From positions 21,232 to 85,231 of the IMG/VR virus record IMGVR_UViG_3300033049_000041: DNA of 64,000 nucleotides; one strand, given 5' to 3'. How positions within the stretch are numbered: position 1 is the first letter of the stretch; each line of letters opens with the position of its first letter. This DNA comes from a virus. The translations under genes were made by a program, and so were the position numbers. Shown piece after piece: positions 23,422-31,601 of this stretch. The notes under the pieces were generated by a model. The model was not told the origin of the DNA. It saw only the letters and a list, made by a program, of their open reading frames with translations, and ran no database searches.

Positions 23422-23568
23422 AACAAGCAAACGAAAATACATAGACTGAAAATTAATGTGCCAGATTTACTATCTAGTGCCTTAACCATTTGGCTAATTC
23501 GGCATGAAGCCAAATACAGGACTCGAACCTATAATACGAAGTAAGTCTATGTTTTAGTATTGCTTGTT
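23422..23568 (-). tRNA. circularly permuted tRNA-Tyr(GUA) flanked by the split element
   Basis: Transcript order: P1 (23560-23568), TACTAA-N9-TTACTTCG, T arm ATAGG-TTCGAGT-CCTGT, 3' acceptor ATTTGGC, 5-nt TTCAT, 5' acceptor GCCGAAT, D arm, anticodon arm CTAGA-TAGTAAA-TCTGG, then P2' (23439-23447) and P1' (23422-23430). All seven acceptor pairs form. Position 33 is A instead of the near-universal U. The outer helices would bring the two tRNA ends together for joining. Confidence 0.8.
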
Positions 23569-23574
23569 AACTCT

Positions 23575-24591
23575 TTAAACTACATACAAATCTTTTGCAG
23601 TTAGTTTTATTTTGTGTTGTTTTACCACATCTTCCCAATCCTTGTAATTGGATGGTGGTAAATATTTATTCTCTTTTCTATTATACTCTCCTCTAACTCC
23701 AGTGATTTGCCACATAGAATCTGTTGCTGCAGATTTAACTCCATCATCAGTTCCTCTAGTTAATGAAAAGAAATCATTTCCTGGAAAAGATACATGATCC
23801 CATGCAACTAAACTAAAGAAACTAATACCTTCATCAGGTCTAAATAACTGAGGTCTAGGTTGTTTACTATTCAAATAAGGTCTAGATGCAAATAATGTTT
23901 TACCTCCAATTACCCAACTCTGGTCAACACCAACAGAATACGGATCGTACCATATCCCGAGTATGTTAGTCCACTTAGTTTTATAGTCTTCTAGTAACTC
24001 TAGTAACGTTGCTAACAGCAAGGTATGAACTTCTGCTTTATGTTTCCCTGCAAACTGACCACATCCAATTCCAGGAATAGTCACCATTGCAGGAACTCCT
24101 TGCTTATTAGCCTTTTCACTAATGTAAGTAAATACTGGAATAAGCTTTTCTCTAACCAATTCTTTATACAACTCAGGTACTACTTTACCGTTCTTAACTA
24201 TATCATAATCTACTGGAGTAATTGTACCAGCAGCTCTAAGAAGTGGTCCAGGAACGTAAACTAATGTACCATGAAAAGGTGTTCCGTGTAATGCTGGATT
24301 CTGATGTTTACCATCATCATAAATAGTCACTGGAACAGCAACACTTATATTACCAAGCACTTTTAGTTCCGCATTAGTCCAATCAGAGCCATCACCTTTA
24401 ATTTCAGATTCAGCAAACATTTCTGGTTGCTTTGTCTCAAGTAGAAAATCTAACTTAGATTCCTTAGATAACGGTATTCTTGCCATGCAGGGAAATAACG
24501 TAGTATTAGAAAAATTAGTTCCAGCATCACAAAGACTAAAATTCTCTAATCTTTGCATATTCTTCTTAGAGGTAATTATTGTATAATTCAT
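23575..24591 (-). CDS. macro-domain-like protein, 338 aa
   Basis: Central segment VTIPGIGCGQFAGKHKAEVH (residue ~168) resembles the glycine-rich ADP-ribose-binding loop of macro domains, preceded by strands and an Asp-rich region and followed by a helix LLLATLLELLE. Longer than a bare macro domain (~170-190 aa); the flanks are unassigned. Role in ADP-ribose or NAD metabolism is inferred. Compare 53393-54166. Confidence 0.6.
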   Translation of the reverse strand: MNYTIITSKKNMQRLENFSLCDAGTNFSNTTLFPCMARIPLSKESKLDFLLETKQPEMFAESEIKGDGSDWTNAELKVLGNISVAVPVTIYDDGKHQNPALHGTPFHGTLVYVPGPLLRAAGTITPVDYDIVKNGKVVPELYKELVREKLIPVFTYISEKANKQGVPAMVTIPGIGCGQFAGKHKAEVHTLLLATLLELLEDYKTKWTNILGIWYDPYSVGVDQSWVIGGKTLFASRPYLNSKQPRPQLFRPDEGISFFSLVAWDHVSFPGNDFFSLTRGTDDGVKSAATDSMWQITGVRGEYNRKENKYLPPSNYKDWEDVVKQHKIKLTAKDLYVV

Positions 24592-24791
24592 AATGTTTGA
24601 AAGTCTTTAATTTCTTCTAAAAATACAACTCCTTCCATCGAAATTTCTTCATCTTCTTGCAGTAACTTATCATTACCTTTAGTCAATAGAAAGTTGTTTA
24701 TTTCATCATTAGTAGGAAAAGTAGGATGTTTTATAAAATACATATAATCATCATTGCTTTCACTGCTAGTAGTTAATACGAATTTACGCAC
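24588..24791 (-). CDS. unknown acidic protein, 67 aa
   Basis: GTG start at 24791 touching the upstream stop; overlaps the macro-like gene by 4 nt. Acidic with LLQEDEEISMEGVVF. Coupled to its neighbours. Confidence 0.68.
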   Translation of the reverse strand: MRKFVLTTSSESNDDYMYFIKHPTFPTNDEINNFLLTKGNDKLLQEDEEISMEGVVFLEEIKDFQTL

Positions 24792-25306
24792 TAAAATAAT
24801 CTTTTATGAGTTAAGAATGCTCCTTCCTTTTCCATATCAGCAATGACATCATGTCTTTCAATGCAAATGTGTACGTAATCGTCCGTATAATTCTCTCTAC
24901 AAGTCTCGCATTCATAAGCTAGCCATTTGCCATACTCAGAAATTAAAGTCTCTAAGAATGGCTTTACATAAAGTACTCTATGTCTAGGTGCAGATAGTTC
25001 ACAAGTAACAATTCCTTTCTTTGTATTAAACTCATTAAATAGAGTTTCTAAAGTTTCTTTAAGGACATTAGCTATCTCCCATTCCTTATGTAGAGCTTCT
25101 AATGCTTTGTTGCGATTTCTTAATTGTGACCTTTCAGTTTTAGATTCAAATGTAAAGTCAAGAACCTTACATGTTAAAGTCACATTCTCACTTATTCTAG
25201 CAGGTATGGAGGTCATTGAACTCATACGTATATCACCTATATGCCACTCTACTTCATTCTTAGTGAACTCCTTGAACTTAGGGTCATCTATTTCTTCCAT
25301 TCCCAT
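24791..25306 (-). CDS. unknown protein, 171 aa
   Basis: ATG at 25306. Shares the local phrase WHIGDIRMSS with NEWIIGDISISY of 25424-25912, hinting at a common ancestry. C-terminal YECETCRENYTDDYVHICIE could bind metal. Function unknown. Confidence 0.72.
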   Translation of the reverse strand: MGMEEIDDPKFKEFTKNEVEWHIGDIRMSSMTSIPARISENVTLTCKVLDFTFESKTERSQLRNRNKALEALHKEWEIANVLKETLETLFNEFNTKKGIVTCELSAPRHRVLYVKPFLETLISEYGKWLAYECETCRENYTDDYVHICIERHDVIADMEKEGAFLTHKRLF

Positions 25307-25452
25307 TCTTTTTTTACTTCATTATAAAAAGGATATTCTACATCCGTACCGTATCTAGATGACTTAGTAAACTTATCCCAAGCTTTTCGTTTCTCGGTGT
25401 TTTCTAAACCGATATGTTTATCCTTAATTTGCTCGAATGTGTAAACTTTCAT
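25288..25452 (-). CDS. small basic protein, 54 aa
   Basis: ATG at 25452 (MKVYTFEQIKDKHIGLENTE), TAG at 25288. Overlaps both neighbours (19 and 29 nt) in the same operon; Lys/Trp-rich end EVKKEWEWKK. Confidence 0.72.
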   Translation of the reverse strand: MKVYTFEQIKDKHIGLENTEKRKAWDKFTKSSRYGTDVEYPFYNEVKKEWEWKK

Positions 25453-25912
25453 TTCTTTCACTTATCTCTTTGTTTAGTTTAGTCCAAGGTTTGTTTTTGT
25501 AATGACTATTTATTGCATGTTTCATCATAAAAAAGAAAGTATCATAACCAGTTTCAAGTCCTAATTCTAAACAATTCTTAAAATTATTAACAGCATTAGG
25601 ATTTAAAGGTACTTTCTGCGTAAGCCTAAACAATTTCTTACCACTAATTACATAAGATAAACTAACTCGTAAGAATTTACGGAAGTTAGCTATATTATAA
25701 CTAATACTTATATCTCCTATAATCCATTCATTATTGAAATGTGCTAAATAATCATGTGGTATAAATCCCCAAGTCTTATTACGAATTAAAGCTTCTATAA
25801 CGTCATCTAATGGAATATCTCCACTTTTTGCTAATGCAACTATTACATCTATATTTCCTTGTTCTTGACTATCTTCTACAACCCATTGAATCTTTTCTAC
25901 ATTAGTTAACAT
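25424..25912 (-). CDS. unknown protein, 162 aa
   Basis: ATG at 25912. Helical; W-x2-GDISIS motif shared with 24791-25306. Overlaps the upstream gene by 11 nt. Confidence 0.7.
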   Translation of the reverse strand: MLTNVEKIQWVVEDSQEQGNIDVIVALAKSGDIPLDDVIEALIRNKTWGFIPHDYLAHFNNEWIIGDISISYNIANFRKFLRVSLSYVISGKKLFRLTQKVPLNPNAVNNFKNCLELGLETGYDTFFFMMKHAINSHYKNKPWTKLNKEISERNESLHIRAN

Positions 25913-26252
25913 AAGCTTTCATACATTGCTCTAATGCATCAAGTATTTGCTGCTTAGACTTTTCTATAATATCTTCTACTTGTGGGGAAATTTCAGAAAT
26001 ATGTTCAAACACACCTTCTACTTTATGATTGTCTTTAATTTCACCTATTACTTTACTATTAACAGTAACAATATCTGCGTATTCAGTAGTTCTATGTAAT
26101 AGATTAGAAACCCATTCTCTTGCCCATATAATAGTAGTACTTTCAACATTCCAATGTAATGTAGGAAATCTAGTTTCTAATGGTATATTACTTATATTTT
26201 CTACTTTAGCATGTTGAAATAACAATTCTGCTAATTTTCTTGATTTATTCAT
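25902..26252 (-). CDS. unknown protein, ~116 aa
   Basis: Start chosen at the ATG 26252 (MNKSRKLAELLF), just overlapping the HNH stop; a GTG at 26306 would extend into the HNH gene. Contains LHWNVESTTIIWAREWVSNL. Operon with 25424-25912. Confidence 0.66.
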   Translation of the reverse strand: MNKSRKLAELLFQHAKVENISNIPLETRFPTLHWNVESTTIIWAREWVSNLLHRTTEYADIVTVNSKVIGEIKDNHKVEGVFEHISEISPQVEDIIEKSKQQILDALEQCMKAYVN

Positions 26253-26514
26253 TCCCCTTCTTTTCAACATATAAACGATAATGCAATTCCCTATGACAAT
26301 TAGCACAGAGTAACAGACATTTATCTAACTCTTTCTTTAATTTAGTCCATAAAAAAGAATATCCCTTACTAATAGTAAAGGATTTATCTTCAGGATTTAA
26401 GTGATGAAACTCGAAAGCCCAGGTACATTTATCGTACCCACAATGTTGACAACTACCACCTTTATAATGGATGGCTTTCATCTTTGTTTGTTGCTTTTTA
26501 AGTTTCTTTTTCAT
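26245..26514 (-). CDS. HNH endonuclease, 89 aa
   Basis: Compact HNH with paired zinc knuckles: CQHCG (residue ~22), catalytic FEFHHLNPEDKSF (~35), then LLLCANCHRELH (~66). DNA-cleaving activity expected. Free-standing between tRNA-Ile and a gene series; probably a mobile homing-type nuclease. Confidence 0.88.
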   Translation of the reverse strand: MKKKLKKQQTKMKAIHYKGGSCQHCGYDKCTWAFEFHHLNPEDKSFTISKGYSFLWTKLKKELDKCLLLCANCHRELHYRLYVEKKGNE

Positions 26515-26519
26515 TGTTG

Positions 26520-26591
26520 TAGTGATAGATAGATTCGAACTATCAACCTCCTTCGTATCAGAAAGGTGCTCTGCCGTTGAGCTATACCACT
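26520..26591 (-). tRNA. tRNA-Ile(GAU)
   Basis: Anticodon arm CCTTT-CTGATAC-GAAGG, acceptor AGTGGTA/TATCACT. Confidence 0.92.
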
Positions 26592-26595
26592 TGGT

Positions 26596-26685
26596 GGGCT
26601 AGGATAGGATTTCAACCTACACATTCCATAATTGGACATCAATCTCACACAATTGACGCAGCTATTTCATTCTGCCATCCCGTCC
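26596..26685 (-). tRNA. tRNA-like gene, identity undetermined
   Basis: T arm GTAGG-TTGAAAT-CCTAT and 3' strand CCTAGCC followed by an ACCA-like end, but the 5' strand GGACGGG pairs at only five positions and the anticodon hairpin TCAAT/ATTGA has an 8-nt loop. Likely degenerate or processed unusually. Confidence 0.4.
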
Positions 26686-26696
26686 CAGGTAATTAG

Positions 26697-26769
26697 ACGC
26701 ACAGGACAGATTCGAACTGCCGTACTTCGGATTATGAGTCCGACGCTAAACCATCTCAGCTACCGTGCA
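26697..26769 (-). tRNA. tRNA-Met(CAU), elongator-like
   Basis: Anticodon arm TCGGA-CTCATAA-TCCGA, acceptor TGCACGG/CTGTGCG. Third CAU tRNA in the window. Confidence 0.9.
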
Positions 26770-26774
26770 TTCTG

Positions 26775-27248
26775 TTATTTTCTTTTCTTTTTTCTTAATT
26801 CAAGTATTTCTTTATACTTTAACTTCCACTCATCATTGAGTAAATCTAATTGAATTTCAATTTCTTCTAATGTAAATATACCTAATTCTAGTTGAATTAC
26901 TAAATGTAAAACTCTAGCCATTGCAATCATACATCTTTCAGGAGTCCAACAGATATACTTATACTTACTATTATCCATGTATAAGTTTATCATACACATA
27001 AATCCAGCATCATCATTATAAGCTATATTATAAAGGCTCTTAGTACTACAACTACTATTTTTAAATTGCCAATAGTATTGCATGTCATGCCAGTCATACT
27101 TAGGATTTTTAAACAAAAACTTTATTAAAGTAATTACTTCAAAATTCATTAATAATTCTTCATCTACCTTAATAGCATCTAGTAAAGTAAATGCTAACTC
27201 ATTTTTATCTTCAGAGTTAATCATTAAAGCTAACTCTGGTTCATTCAT
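26775..27248 (-). CDS. unknown protein, 157 aa
   Basis: ATG at 27248, overlapping the lipoprotein stop by 8 nt. Helical, ends in a Lys/Arg run (ELRKKKRK). Unknown. Confidence 0.7.
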   Translation of the reverse strand: MNEPELALMINSEDKNELAFTLLDAIKVDEELLMNFEVITLIKFLFKNPKYDWHDMQYYWQFKNSSCSTKSLYNIAYNDDAGFMCMINLYMDNSKYKYICWTPERCMIAMARVLHLVIQLELGIFTLEEIEIQLDLLNDEWKLKYKEILELRKKKRK

Positions 27249-27480
27249 TATTTGTAATTATTATGTTTCCTGATACTTCTATATACTTTTCTGTAACTTT
27301 ATCTTTAAAGTAGTAACCATTGTTAGATCTGTAAACTACTCCAGCACTATTCCAAGAGTGAGTAACTACATTGTTATGGTTAAGTAACGTTATCTTAAAA
27401 GATTCATTAGATTCAGTTTCTTTTTTATAACTACATGAAATAACTAGAAGTGTAGACAATATAAATAAAAATTGTTTCAT
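27241..27480 (-). CDS. small lipoprotein, 79 aa
   Basis: Lipoprotein signal MKQFLFILSTLLVISCSYKK with a lipobox cysteine at residue 16. Mature part ~60 aa, beta-rich. Expected in a host-type envelope membrane; role unknown (exclusion or envelope modification possible). Confidence 0.75.
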   Translation of the reverse strand: MKQFLFILSTLLVISCSYKKETESNESFKITLLNHNNVVTHSWNSAGVVYRSNNGYYFKDKVTEKYIEVSGNIIITNNE

Positions 27481-27503
27481 GGTAATTTTTTAGGTTATAA
27501 ACA

Positions 27504-27667
27504 AAGGGAGCAAACAAAGCGATTCAAACTGTAATGTAATAAGCTAAATCCCAATTCTAGTGTGTCTACCAGTTCCACCACCGCCCATTTAATTGACATA
27601 CTGGTCGGGCGGGAAGGATTCGAACCTCCAAATACGAAGTAAGTTTGAAAATTAGTATTGCTCCCTT
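27504..27667 (-). tRNA. circularly permuted tRNA-Pro(UGG) flanked by the split element
   Basis: Order: P1 (27658-27667), TACTAA-N9-TTACTTCG, T arm GGAGG-TTCGAAT-CCTTC, 3' acceptor CCGCCCG with complete ACCA, 14-nt spacer, 5' acceptor TGGGCGG, Leu-like D arm, anticodon arm CTAGA-ATTGGGA-TTTAG, P2' (27523-27530) and P1' (27504-27513). G35 G36 G72 A73 fit proline identity although the D arm looks like tRNA-Leu. Confidence 0.8.
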
Positions 27668-27678
27668 ATATTGTTATG

Positions 27679-28161
27679 TTACTCTATAATAGTAACTTTT
27701 ATATTAATTATATCTTTCTTATCAATAGACCTTTTAAGTAATGCTAATAAGCAATTAATATCAGCTTTACCTACTATTACACCACCTAATAAATTGGTTC
27801 TACCATTAGTTAAGTTAATGAATAATGATTTGAACTCACCTAATTCTTTATTAAAATCATCTGTATCAAATACCTGACGTATTTCATTACCTTTATACAT
27901 AATACTAGTATTACTCAATCTAATAGCTGATAACAAAGCTTTACCTTCTTTAATATCAGTCATAGTATAATTGGCTTTTGTAATAGCAAAATTAGATTTA
28001 TTACATTCATACTCAATTACATAAGCTGGAACCCACCAAATATAACCAAAGAATGATTTCTTCTGTTCTACATGATAAGATTTACTTGAATGATTTAAAC
28101 TATTTATAGCATTAGTTTCTACTAATCTGTATATTGGTTTTAATATACTTAAGTTAAACAT
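27679..28161 (-). CDS. unknown protein, 160 aa
   Basis: ATG at 28161 abutting the dnaX stop. Mixed alpha/beta; no motif. Cotranscription with dnaX suggests, but does not show, a replication link. Confidence 0.7.
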   Translation of the reverse strand: MFNLSILKPIYRLVETNAINSLNHSSKSYHVEQKKSFFGYIWWVPAYVIEYECNKSNFAITKANYTMTDIKEGKALLSAIRLSNTSIMYKGNEIRQVFDTDDFNKELGEFKSLFINLTNGRTNLLGGVIVGKADINCLLALLKRSIDKKDIINIKVTIIE

Positions 28162-29189
28162 TATTTCCTTTTAGTTAGTTGTTTCTTTCTATTCAAATTT
28201 ATCTTTATTATTAGAATTTCTAGTCCTAATCTTATAGACTGATTTTTTAGTGTACTCTCGTTTACATCATAGAGTATCTTACTTATATTATCTAACATTC
28301 CAAATATCAAAGATGGACCTAATCCTTTATATAAAAGTCTCATCTCCTTTTTAAGGGAGTCAGACATAAATATCAAAGTCTCGGTAGCAGCGGATTTAAA
28401 GTAAAATAAATCTCTTAGAAACTCTGTAAAGCCGAGGCAGAATTTATCCACCTCAATGGATCTCAACAACTTATCTAAAATAAGGAGTGATTTATCTACT
28501 TCCGCATCCTTCATGGCAGTAACTAAATTAAAGTACGCTAATTGACTTACCATATTTAGTTTATCAAACAACTCGCTCGTACTGCAATTCTCTCTACACA
28601 TTTCTAATAAACTAATGGCATCTCTAAGCGATCCGTTGGACTGCCTAGCGATTGTAATTAACGCTTCTTCCTCAAAGTTAATTCCCTCAGTTACGCATAT
28701 AAACTTCAACCTATCCACTACATCTGACCCCTCAATTTTCTTCAAGTCAAAAAGTTGACAACGAGACTGTATCGTTGCTATTATCTTATGCTTCTCAGTT
28801 GTACACAATATAAACCTACAATAACTTGGTGGCTCTTCAATGACCTTCAATAAAGCATTAAATGCCTGACTAGAGTACATATGAGCCTCATCAATGATGT
28901 AAGTCTTCACTTTACCTGTAGGATGGACTCTAGTGGTCTTAATTAGATTCCTAGCATCCTCTACACTATTATTACTAGCTGCATCAATCTCAAATATATC
29001 ACAATCTAAGCATTTAGTTTCCTTAGCTATGAGTCTAGCTAAAGTAGTTTTACCAGTACCATGCATCCCATTAATTAATATGGAGTGTGACAGTCTATCT
29101 TTTGTAATAGCTGCTCTAATAGTACTTATAGCAGTTTCTTGACCTACTACATCATCGAATGATTGTGGTCTATACGTATTATACAGCAT
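28161..29189 (-). CDS. dnaX: DNA polymerase III gamma/tau-like clamp loader
   Basis: AAA+ clamp-loader ATPase: Walker A GMHGTGKTTLAR (residue ~41), Walker B YIIDEAH (~96), arginine-finger motif QSRC in TIQSRCQLFDLK (~142), sensor 2 GSLRDAISLLE (~190). Start is the ATG at 29189 (MLYNTYRPQSFDDVVGQ). The four-Cys zinc module between Walker A and DIFEIDAAS is reduced to CLDC. Loads a sliding clamp during phage DNA replication; no clamp gene is in the window. Confidence 0.95.
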   Translation of the reverse strand: MLYNTYRPQSFDDVVGQETAISTIRAAITKDRLSHSILINGMHGTGKTTLARLIAKETKCLDCDIFEIDAASNNSVEDARNLIKTTRVHPTGKVKTYIIDEAHMYSSQAFNALLKVIEEPPSYCRFILCTTEKHKIIATIQSRCQLFDLKKIEGSDVVDRLKFICVTEGINFEEEALITIARQSNGSLRDAISLLEMCRENCSTSELFDKLNMVSQLAYFNLVTAMKDAEVDKSLLILDKLLRSIEVDKFCLGFTEFLRDLFYFKSAATETLIFMSDSLKKEMRLLYKGLGPSLIFGMLDNISKILYDVNESTLKNQSIRLGLEILIIKINLNRKKQLTKRK

Positions 29190-29198
29190 AAGCACAAA

Positions 29199-29573
29199 TT
29201 AGCTTAATAGTTTCTTAGTATTCTTTCTTTTTCTTGGATTCAATCCTTTGGTATCTAGCCTGAAATTCTCTTTACTATAAGGTTCATATTCTAAATCTAT
29301 ATAGTAAGCTTCCCAAATTTCATTAGAATTAGCAATATCACATAACTCCCTTACAGGACTTAGATGACTAAATGCACTTCTACCTAATGGATACCATAAA
29401 CCGTATCTTTGTCGTATCCATGATATAGTGTTATTTAATGAAATAGTAGGCTTTCGATTACTATTAGGATCACATGCACTGTCTAAATAACAGTAATCAA
29501 TCCAACCTTCTTTACAATGAATACGATTGAAATGAATCCAACTATCTTTGGGTGTATGTGATTCTATTTTCAT
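29199..29573 (-). CDS. unknown protein, 124 aa
   Basis: ATG at 29573. Trp/Tyr-rich (SWIHFNRIHCKEGWIDYCYL) with a basic C-terminus NPRKRKNTKKLL. Lies 9 nt upstream of dnaX. Unknown. Confidence 0.7.
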   Translation of the reverse strand: MKIESHTPKDSWIHFNRIHCKEGWIDYCYLDSACDPNSNRKPTISLNNTISWIRQRYGLWYPLGRSAFSHLSPVRELCDIANSNEIWEAYYIDLEYEPYSKENFRLDTKGLNPRKRKNTKKLLS

Positions 29574-29588
29574 AGTAGTTTTAAGTTA

Positions 29589-29813
29589 TTATATCCATTG
29601 AGTTTTTCTAGTGTGTTTCCAAGTACGATACATTCTACGTTGGTAGCTAAATAATTGCTTTTTTCTTATCTTATAAGCTTTAGTACCTCTATTCCGTGAA
29701 GGATATGACTTATAATACCAATACATATCATCATAAGGTTCTATGAATGTAACTATAGTTTTATACTCTTTGTTAGTTACTGCTAAGTCTAATTTACCTC
29801 TATTTCTTTTCAT
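29589..29813 (-). CDS. unknown basic protein, 74 aa
   Basis: Arg/Lys/Tyr-rich (YWYYKSYPSRNRGTKAYKIR). Nucleic-acid binding is possible from charge only. Confidence 0.66.
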   Translation of the reverse strand: MKRNRGKLDLAVTNKEYKTIVTFIEPYDDMYWYYKSYPSRNRGTKAYKIRKKQLFSYQRRMYRTWKHTRKTQWI

Positions 29814-29869
29814 TTTGCTTTGTATTTTAAATTAATAAAATTACAAAGCATCGAATTTCTTTTTCATAT

Positions 29870-30187
29870 TTAGATCTTATTTTTATTAGATACTCTAGAA
29901 ATCAATAAGTAAGCCTTATTAGAAATAGTTTGCATACTTATGGCTAATCGCTTATAAGTGTCATACTCTTTCTTTTTAACACGCTTAAAGTAGTTGATAC
30001 TATTAAACTCAATTTCTGTAGTATTAATTTTGTAGCTATGAATCCTTACTTTTTCATAATCTTTGTTGAAAGTGATAGGTACAATGGGTTTTAGTACTAT
30101 TAGTTTTTTACCTACTAATTTATGTTTTTCACATCGTATCATTACGTGCTTTCCATTATCACTAATATACAAGTAATGTTCGTTCAT
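29870..30187 (-). CDS. unknown basic protein, 105 aa
   Basis: Lys-rich, beta-strand pattern. ATG at 30187, 2 nt from the upstream stop. Unknown. Confidence 0.68.
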   Translation of the reverse strand: MNEHYLYISDNGKHVMIRCEKHKLVGKKLIVLKPIVPITFNKDYEKVRIHSYKINTTEIEFNSINYFKRVKKKEYDTYKRLAISMQTISNKAYLLISRVSNKNKI

Positions 30188-30189
30188 AG

Positions 30190-30378
30190 TTATTTCTTTG
30201 CTATTTTCTCATTAATAGCATCAGCTATAAATTTACCTTGTTCATCCTGTAATATAGCAGCTTCAACTAATGTGTTAGTTTTCTTAACGAATTGAAGCCA
30301 ACCTGTTATCTTTGCTACAACTGTATTCTTATTATCTACTATAGTCTTCTCATCCTCACAATATCTCACTTTCCTCAT
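30190..30378 (-). CDS. unknown protein, 62 aa
   Basis: ATG at 30378. Small alpha/beta protein ending INEKIAKK. First gene after the tRNA-like locus at 30404. Confidence 0.68.
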   Translation of the reverse strand: MRKVRYCEDEKTIVDNKNTVVAKITGWLQFVKKTNTLVEAAILQDEQGKFIADAINEKIAKK

Positions 30379-30403
30379 TTCTACAATAGTTTTTTTGGTT
30401 TAG

Positions 30404-30524
30404 GTCAAGGGGTAGGAATCGAACCTACAATCATTTCAATATGCTTTAGTCTAATCGTTGACTAGCCATGCTTCTAGAACACACTCCATTAAAATAGGCT
30501 TACACTAAACTGCTCTCCCTATCA
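30404..30524 (-). ncRNA. tRNA-like RNA with only a T arm recognisable
   Basis: T arm GTAGG-TTCGATT-CCTAC and a 3' strand CCCTTGA are clear; a possible D arm starts near 30515, but the 5' acceptor does not match and the middle holds hairpin TAGTC/GACTA. Could be an interrupted tRNA or a Y-RNA-like molecule; it lies between tmRNA and the 62-aa gene. Confidence 0.4.
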
Positions 30525-30626
30525 TTTGTATCTTAAGTTAATAAGCTTTGTTTATACCCAACTTAATGGTTCCAGGAATAATTTAGACGGGTTTCCTGAT
30601 TTCTTTACCGTACTTATTAACCATTG

Positions 30627-31010
30627 TGGAGCTGCGGGGAGTCGAACCCCGGTGTTCCCACTTTCAATTAAAATTTCTACAAGTTTAGTAGTATCTTTAG
30701 ATAGTTCTTCTCGTTGGGTGATTCTACGTACCTTCCTGAGTATAGTTACTGATATACCATACAAGCCATAACTTCTTGTAATCCTTTTCCGAGTAATCGT
30801 GTTCGTGTATAACGGAGCAGTAATATCGGAGTCAACAGGCTCTACATTATTTGACGAGTAAGGTTAGTCGAAACTAATCTTAAGCCGCCATACGAACTGG
30901 TGCATAAGCTCCATCTAAGGTTTACCTTCAATATTTATTAATCGCTTATCAAGCCTCAGCGATACTTGCTTGTTCTAACATCTAAGTGGGAGTCGAATCC
31001 AGTCAGCCCC
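30627..31010 (-). ncRNA. ssrA: tmRNA
   Basis: 384 nt. The 5' end GGGGCTGACTGGATTCGAC and 3' end GGGGTTCGACTCCCCGCAGC then TCCA form the Ala-type acceptor with G3-U70. A resume frame ends DGAYAPVRMAA before TAA, an Ala-Ala-terminated degradation tag preceded in frame by a stop codon. The encoded end reads ACAA, so CCA must be added. tmRNA with SmpB rescues stalled ribosomes; no smpB is visible, so host SmpB is probably used. Confidence 0.95.
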
Positions 31011-31015
31011 AATCC

Positions 31016-31288
31016 TTAAAACTTATCTTGTGAATGTCGTTCTGCCATTTCATATCTATTAGTGGCATTCTTCAATTCAATTTCTAAGTCATTATACTTA
31101 TGCTCTAAGTTACCTAATTCTCTTTCCAGATCATCAGCTTTCTCTTCTAAAGCATTAATTATATTATCAGCACAGTCTTTCATATAACCAGCACCATCTT
31201 CAAATGATGTTCTCTGGTCTACGTAAATTGTTGCTCTTTGTTTAGCTCTTTGGCTAATTAGTTTATCGTTTGGTAATTGTGTGTTCAT
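31016..31288 (-). CDS. coiled-coil protein, 90 aa
   Basis: Residues ~45-80 are a heptad-like coiled coil (EKADDLERELGNLEHKYNDL). Stop codon lies 5 nt from the tmRNA 5' end. Unknown role. Confidence 0.72.
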   Translation of the reverse strand: MNTQLPNDKLISQRAKQRATIYVDQRTSFEDGAGYMKDCADNIINALEEKADDLERELGNLEHKYNDLEIELKNATNRYEMAERHSQDKF

Positions 31289-31560
31289 TACTTTAAGTCT
31301 TTAAGTCTTTTTTGCTCTGTAACGTATTCTTCCAAATGCTCGAAATTACCTTCATATATATTAATACCTGCAGATTCTAATTTCTTAAATATAGCATGCC
31401 ACATTTGAGTTGGTGACATATTCATAACTATTTCTATAGCAGATGAACTAACTAAACTGTTACTTTCCTCCTGTATGAAGTTAAATCTTAAGTTATTATC
31501 AACTGCAACCTTAGTTACATAAGTTAATTCATCCCACGTTTTACTCTCCAATCCTCTCAT
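31288..31560 (-). CDS. unknown protein, ~90 aa
   Basis: ATG at 31560 (MRGLESKTWDELTY) is preferred because the candidate promoter at 31602 would leave almost no leader for the alternative TTG at 31593. Overlaps the coiled-coil gene by one base. Helical, unknown. Confidence 0.68.
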   Translation of the reverse strand: MRGLESKTWDELTYVTKVAVDNNLRFNFIQEESNSLVSSSAIEIVMNMSPTQMWHAIFKKLESAGINIYEGNFEHLEEYVTEQKRLKDLK

Positions 31561-31601
31561 ACTTATTTGTTCAATTATGTTAATGAAAGACAATACTTGT
31601 A

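Noticed and set aside
11870-27667. Group I intron explanation for the tRNA inserts
   Set aside because: Inserts of 72-73 nt are too short for the group I core, and I see no P3-P7 elements or internal guide with a terminal G.
30526-30771. Open frames on both strands at the tmRNA 3' half
   Set aside because: They lie wholly inside the tmRNA gene and lack independent coding support.
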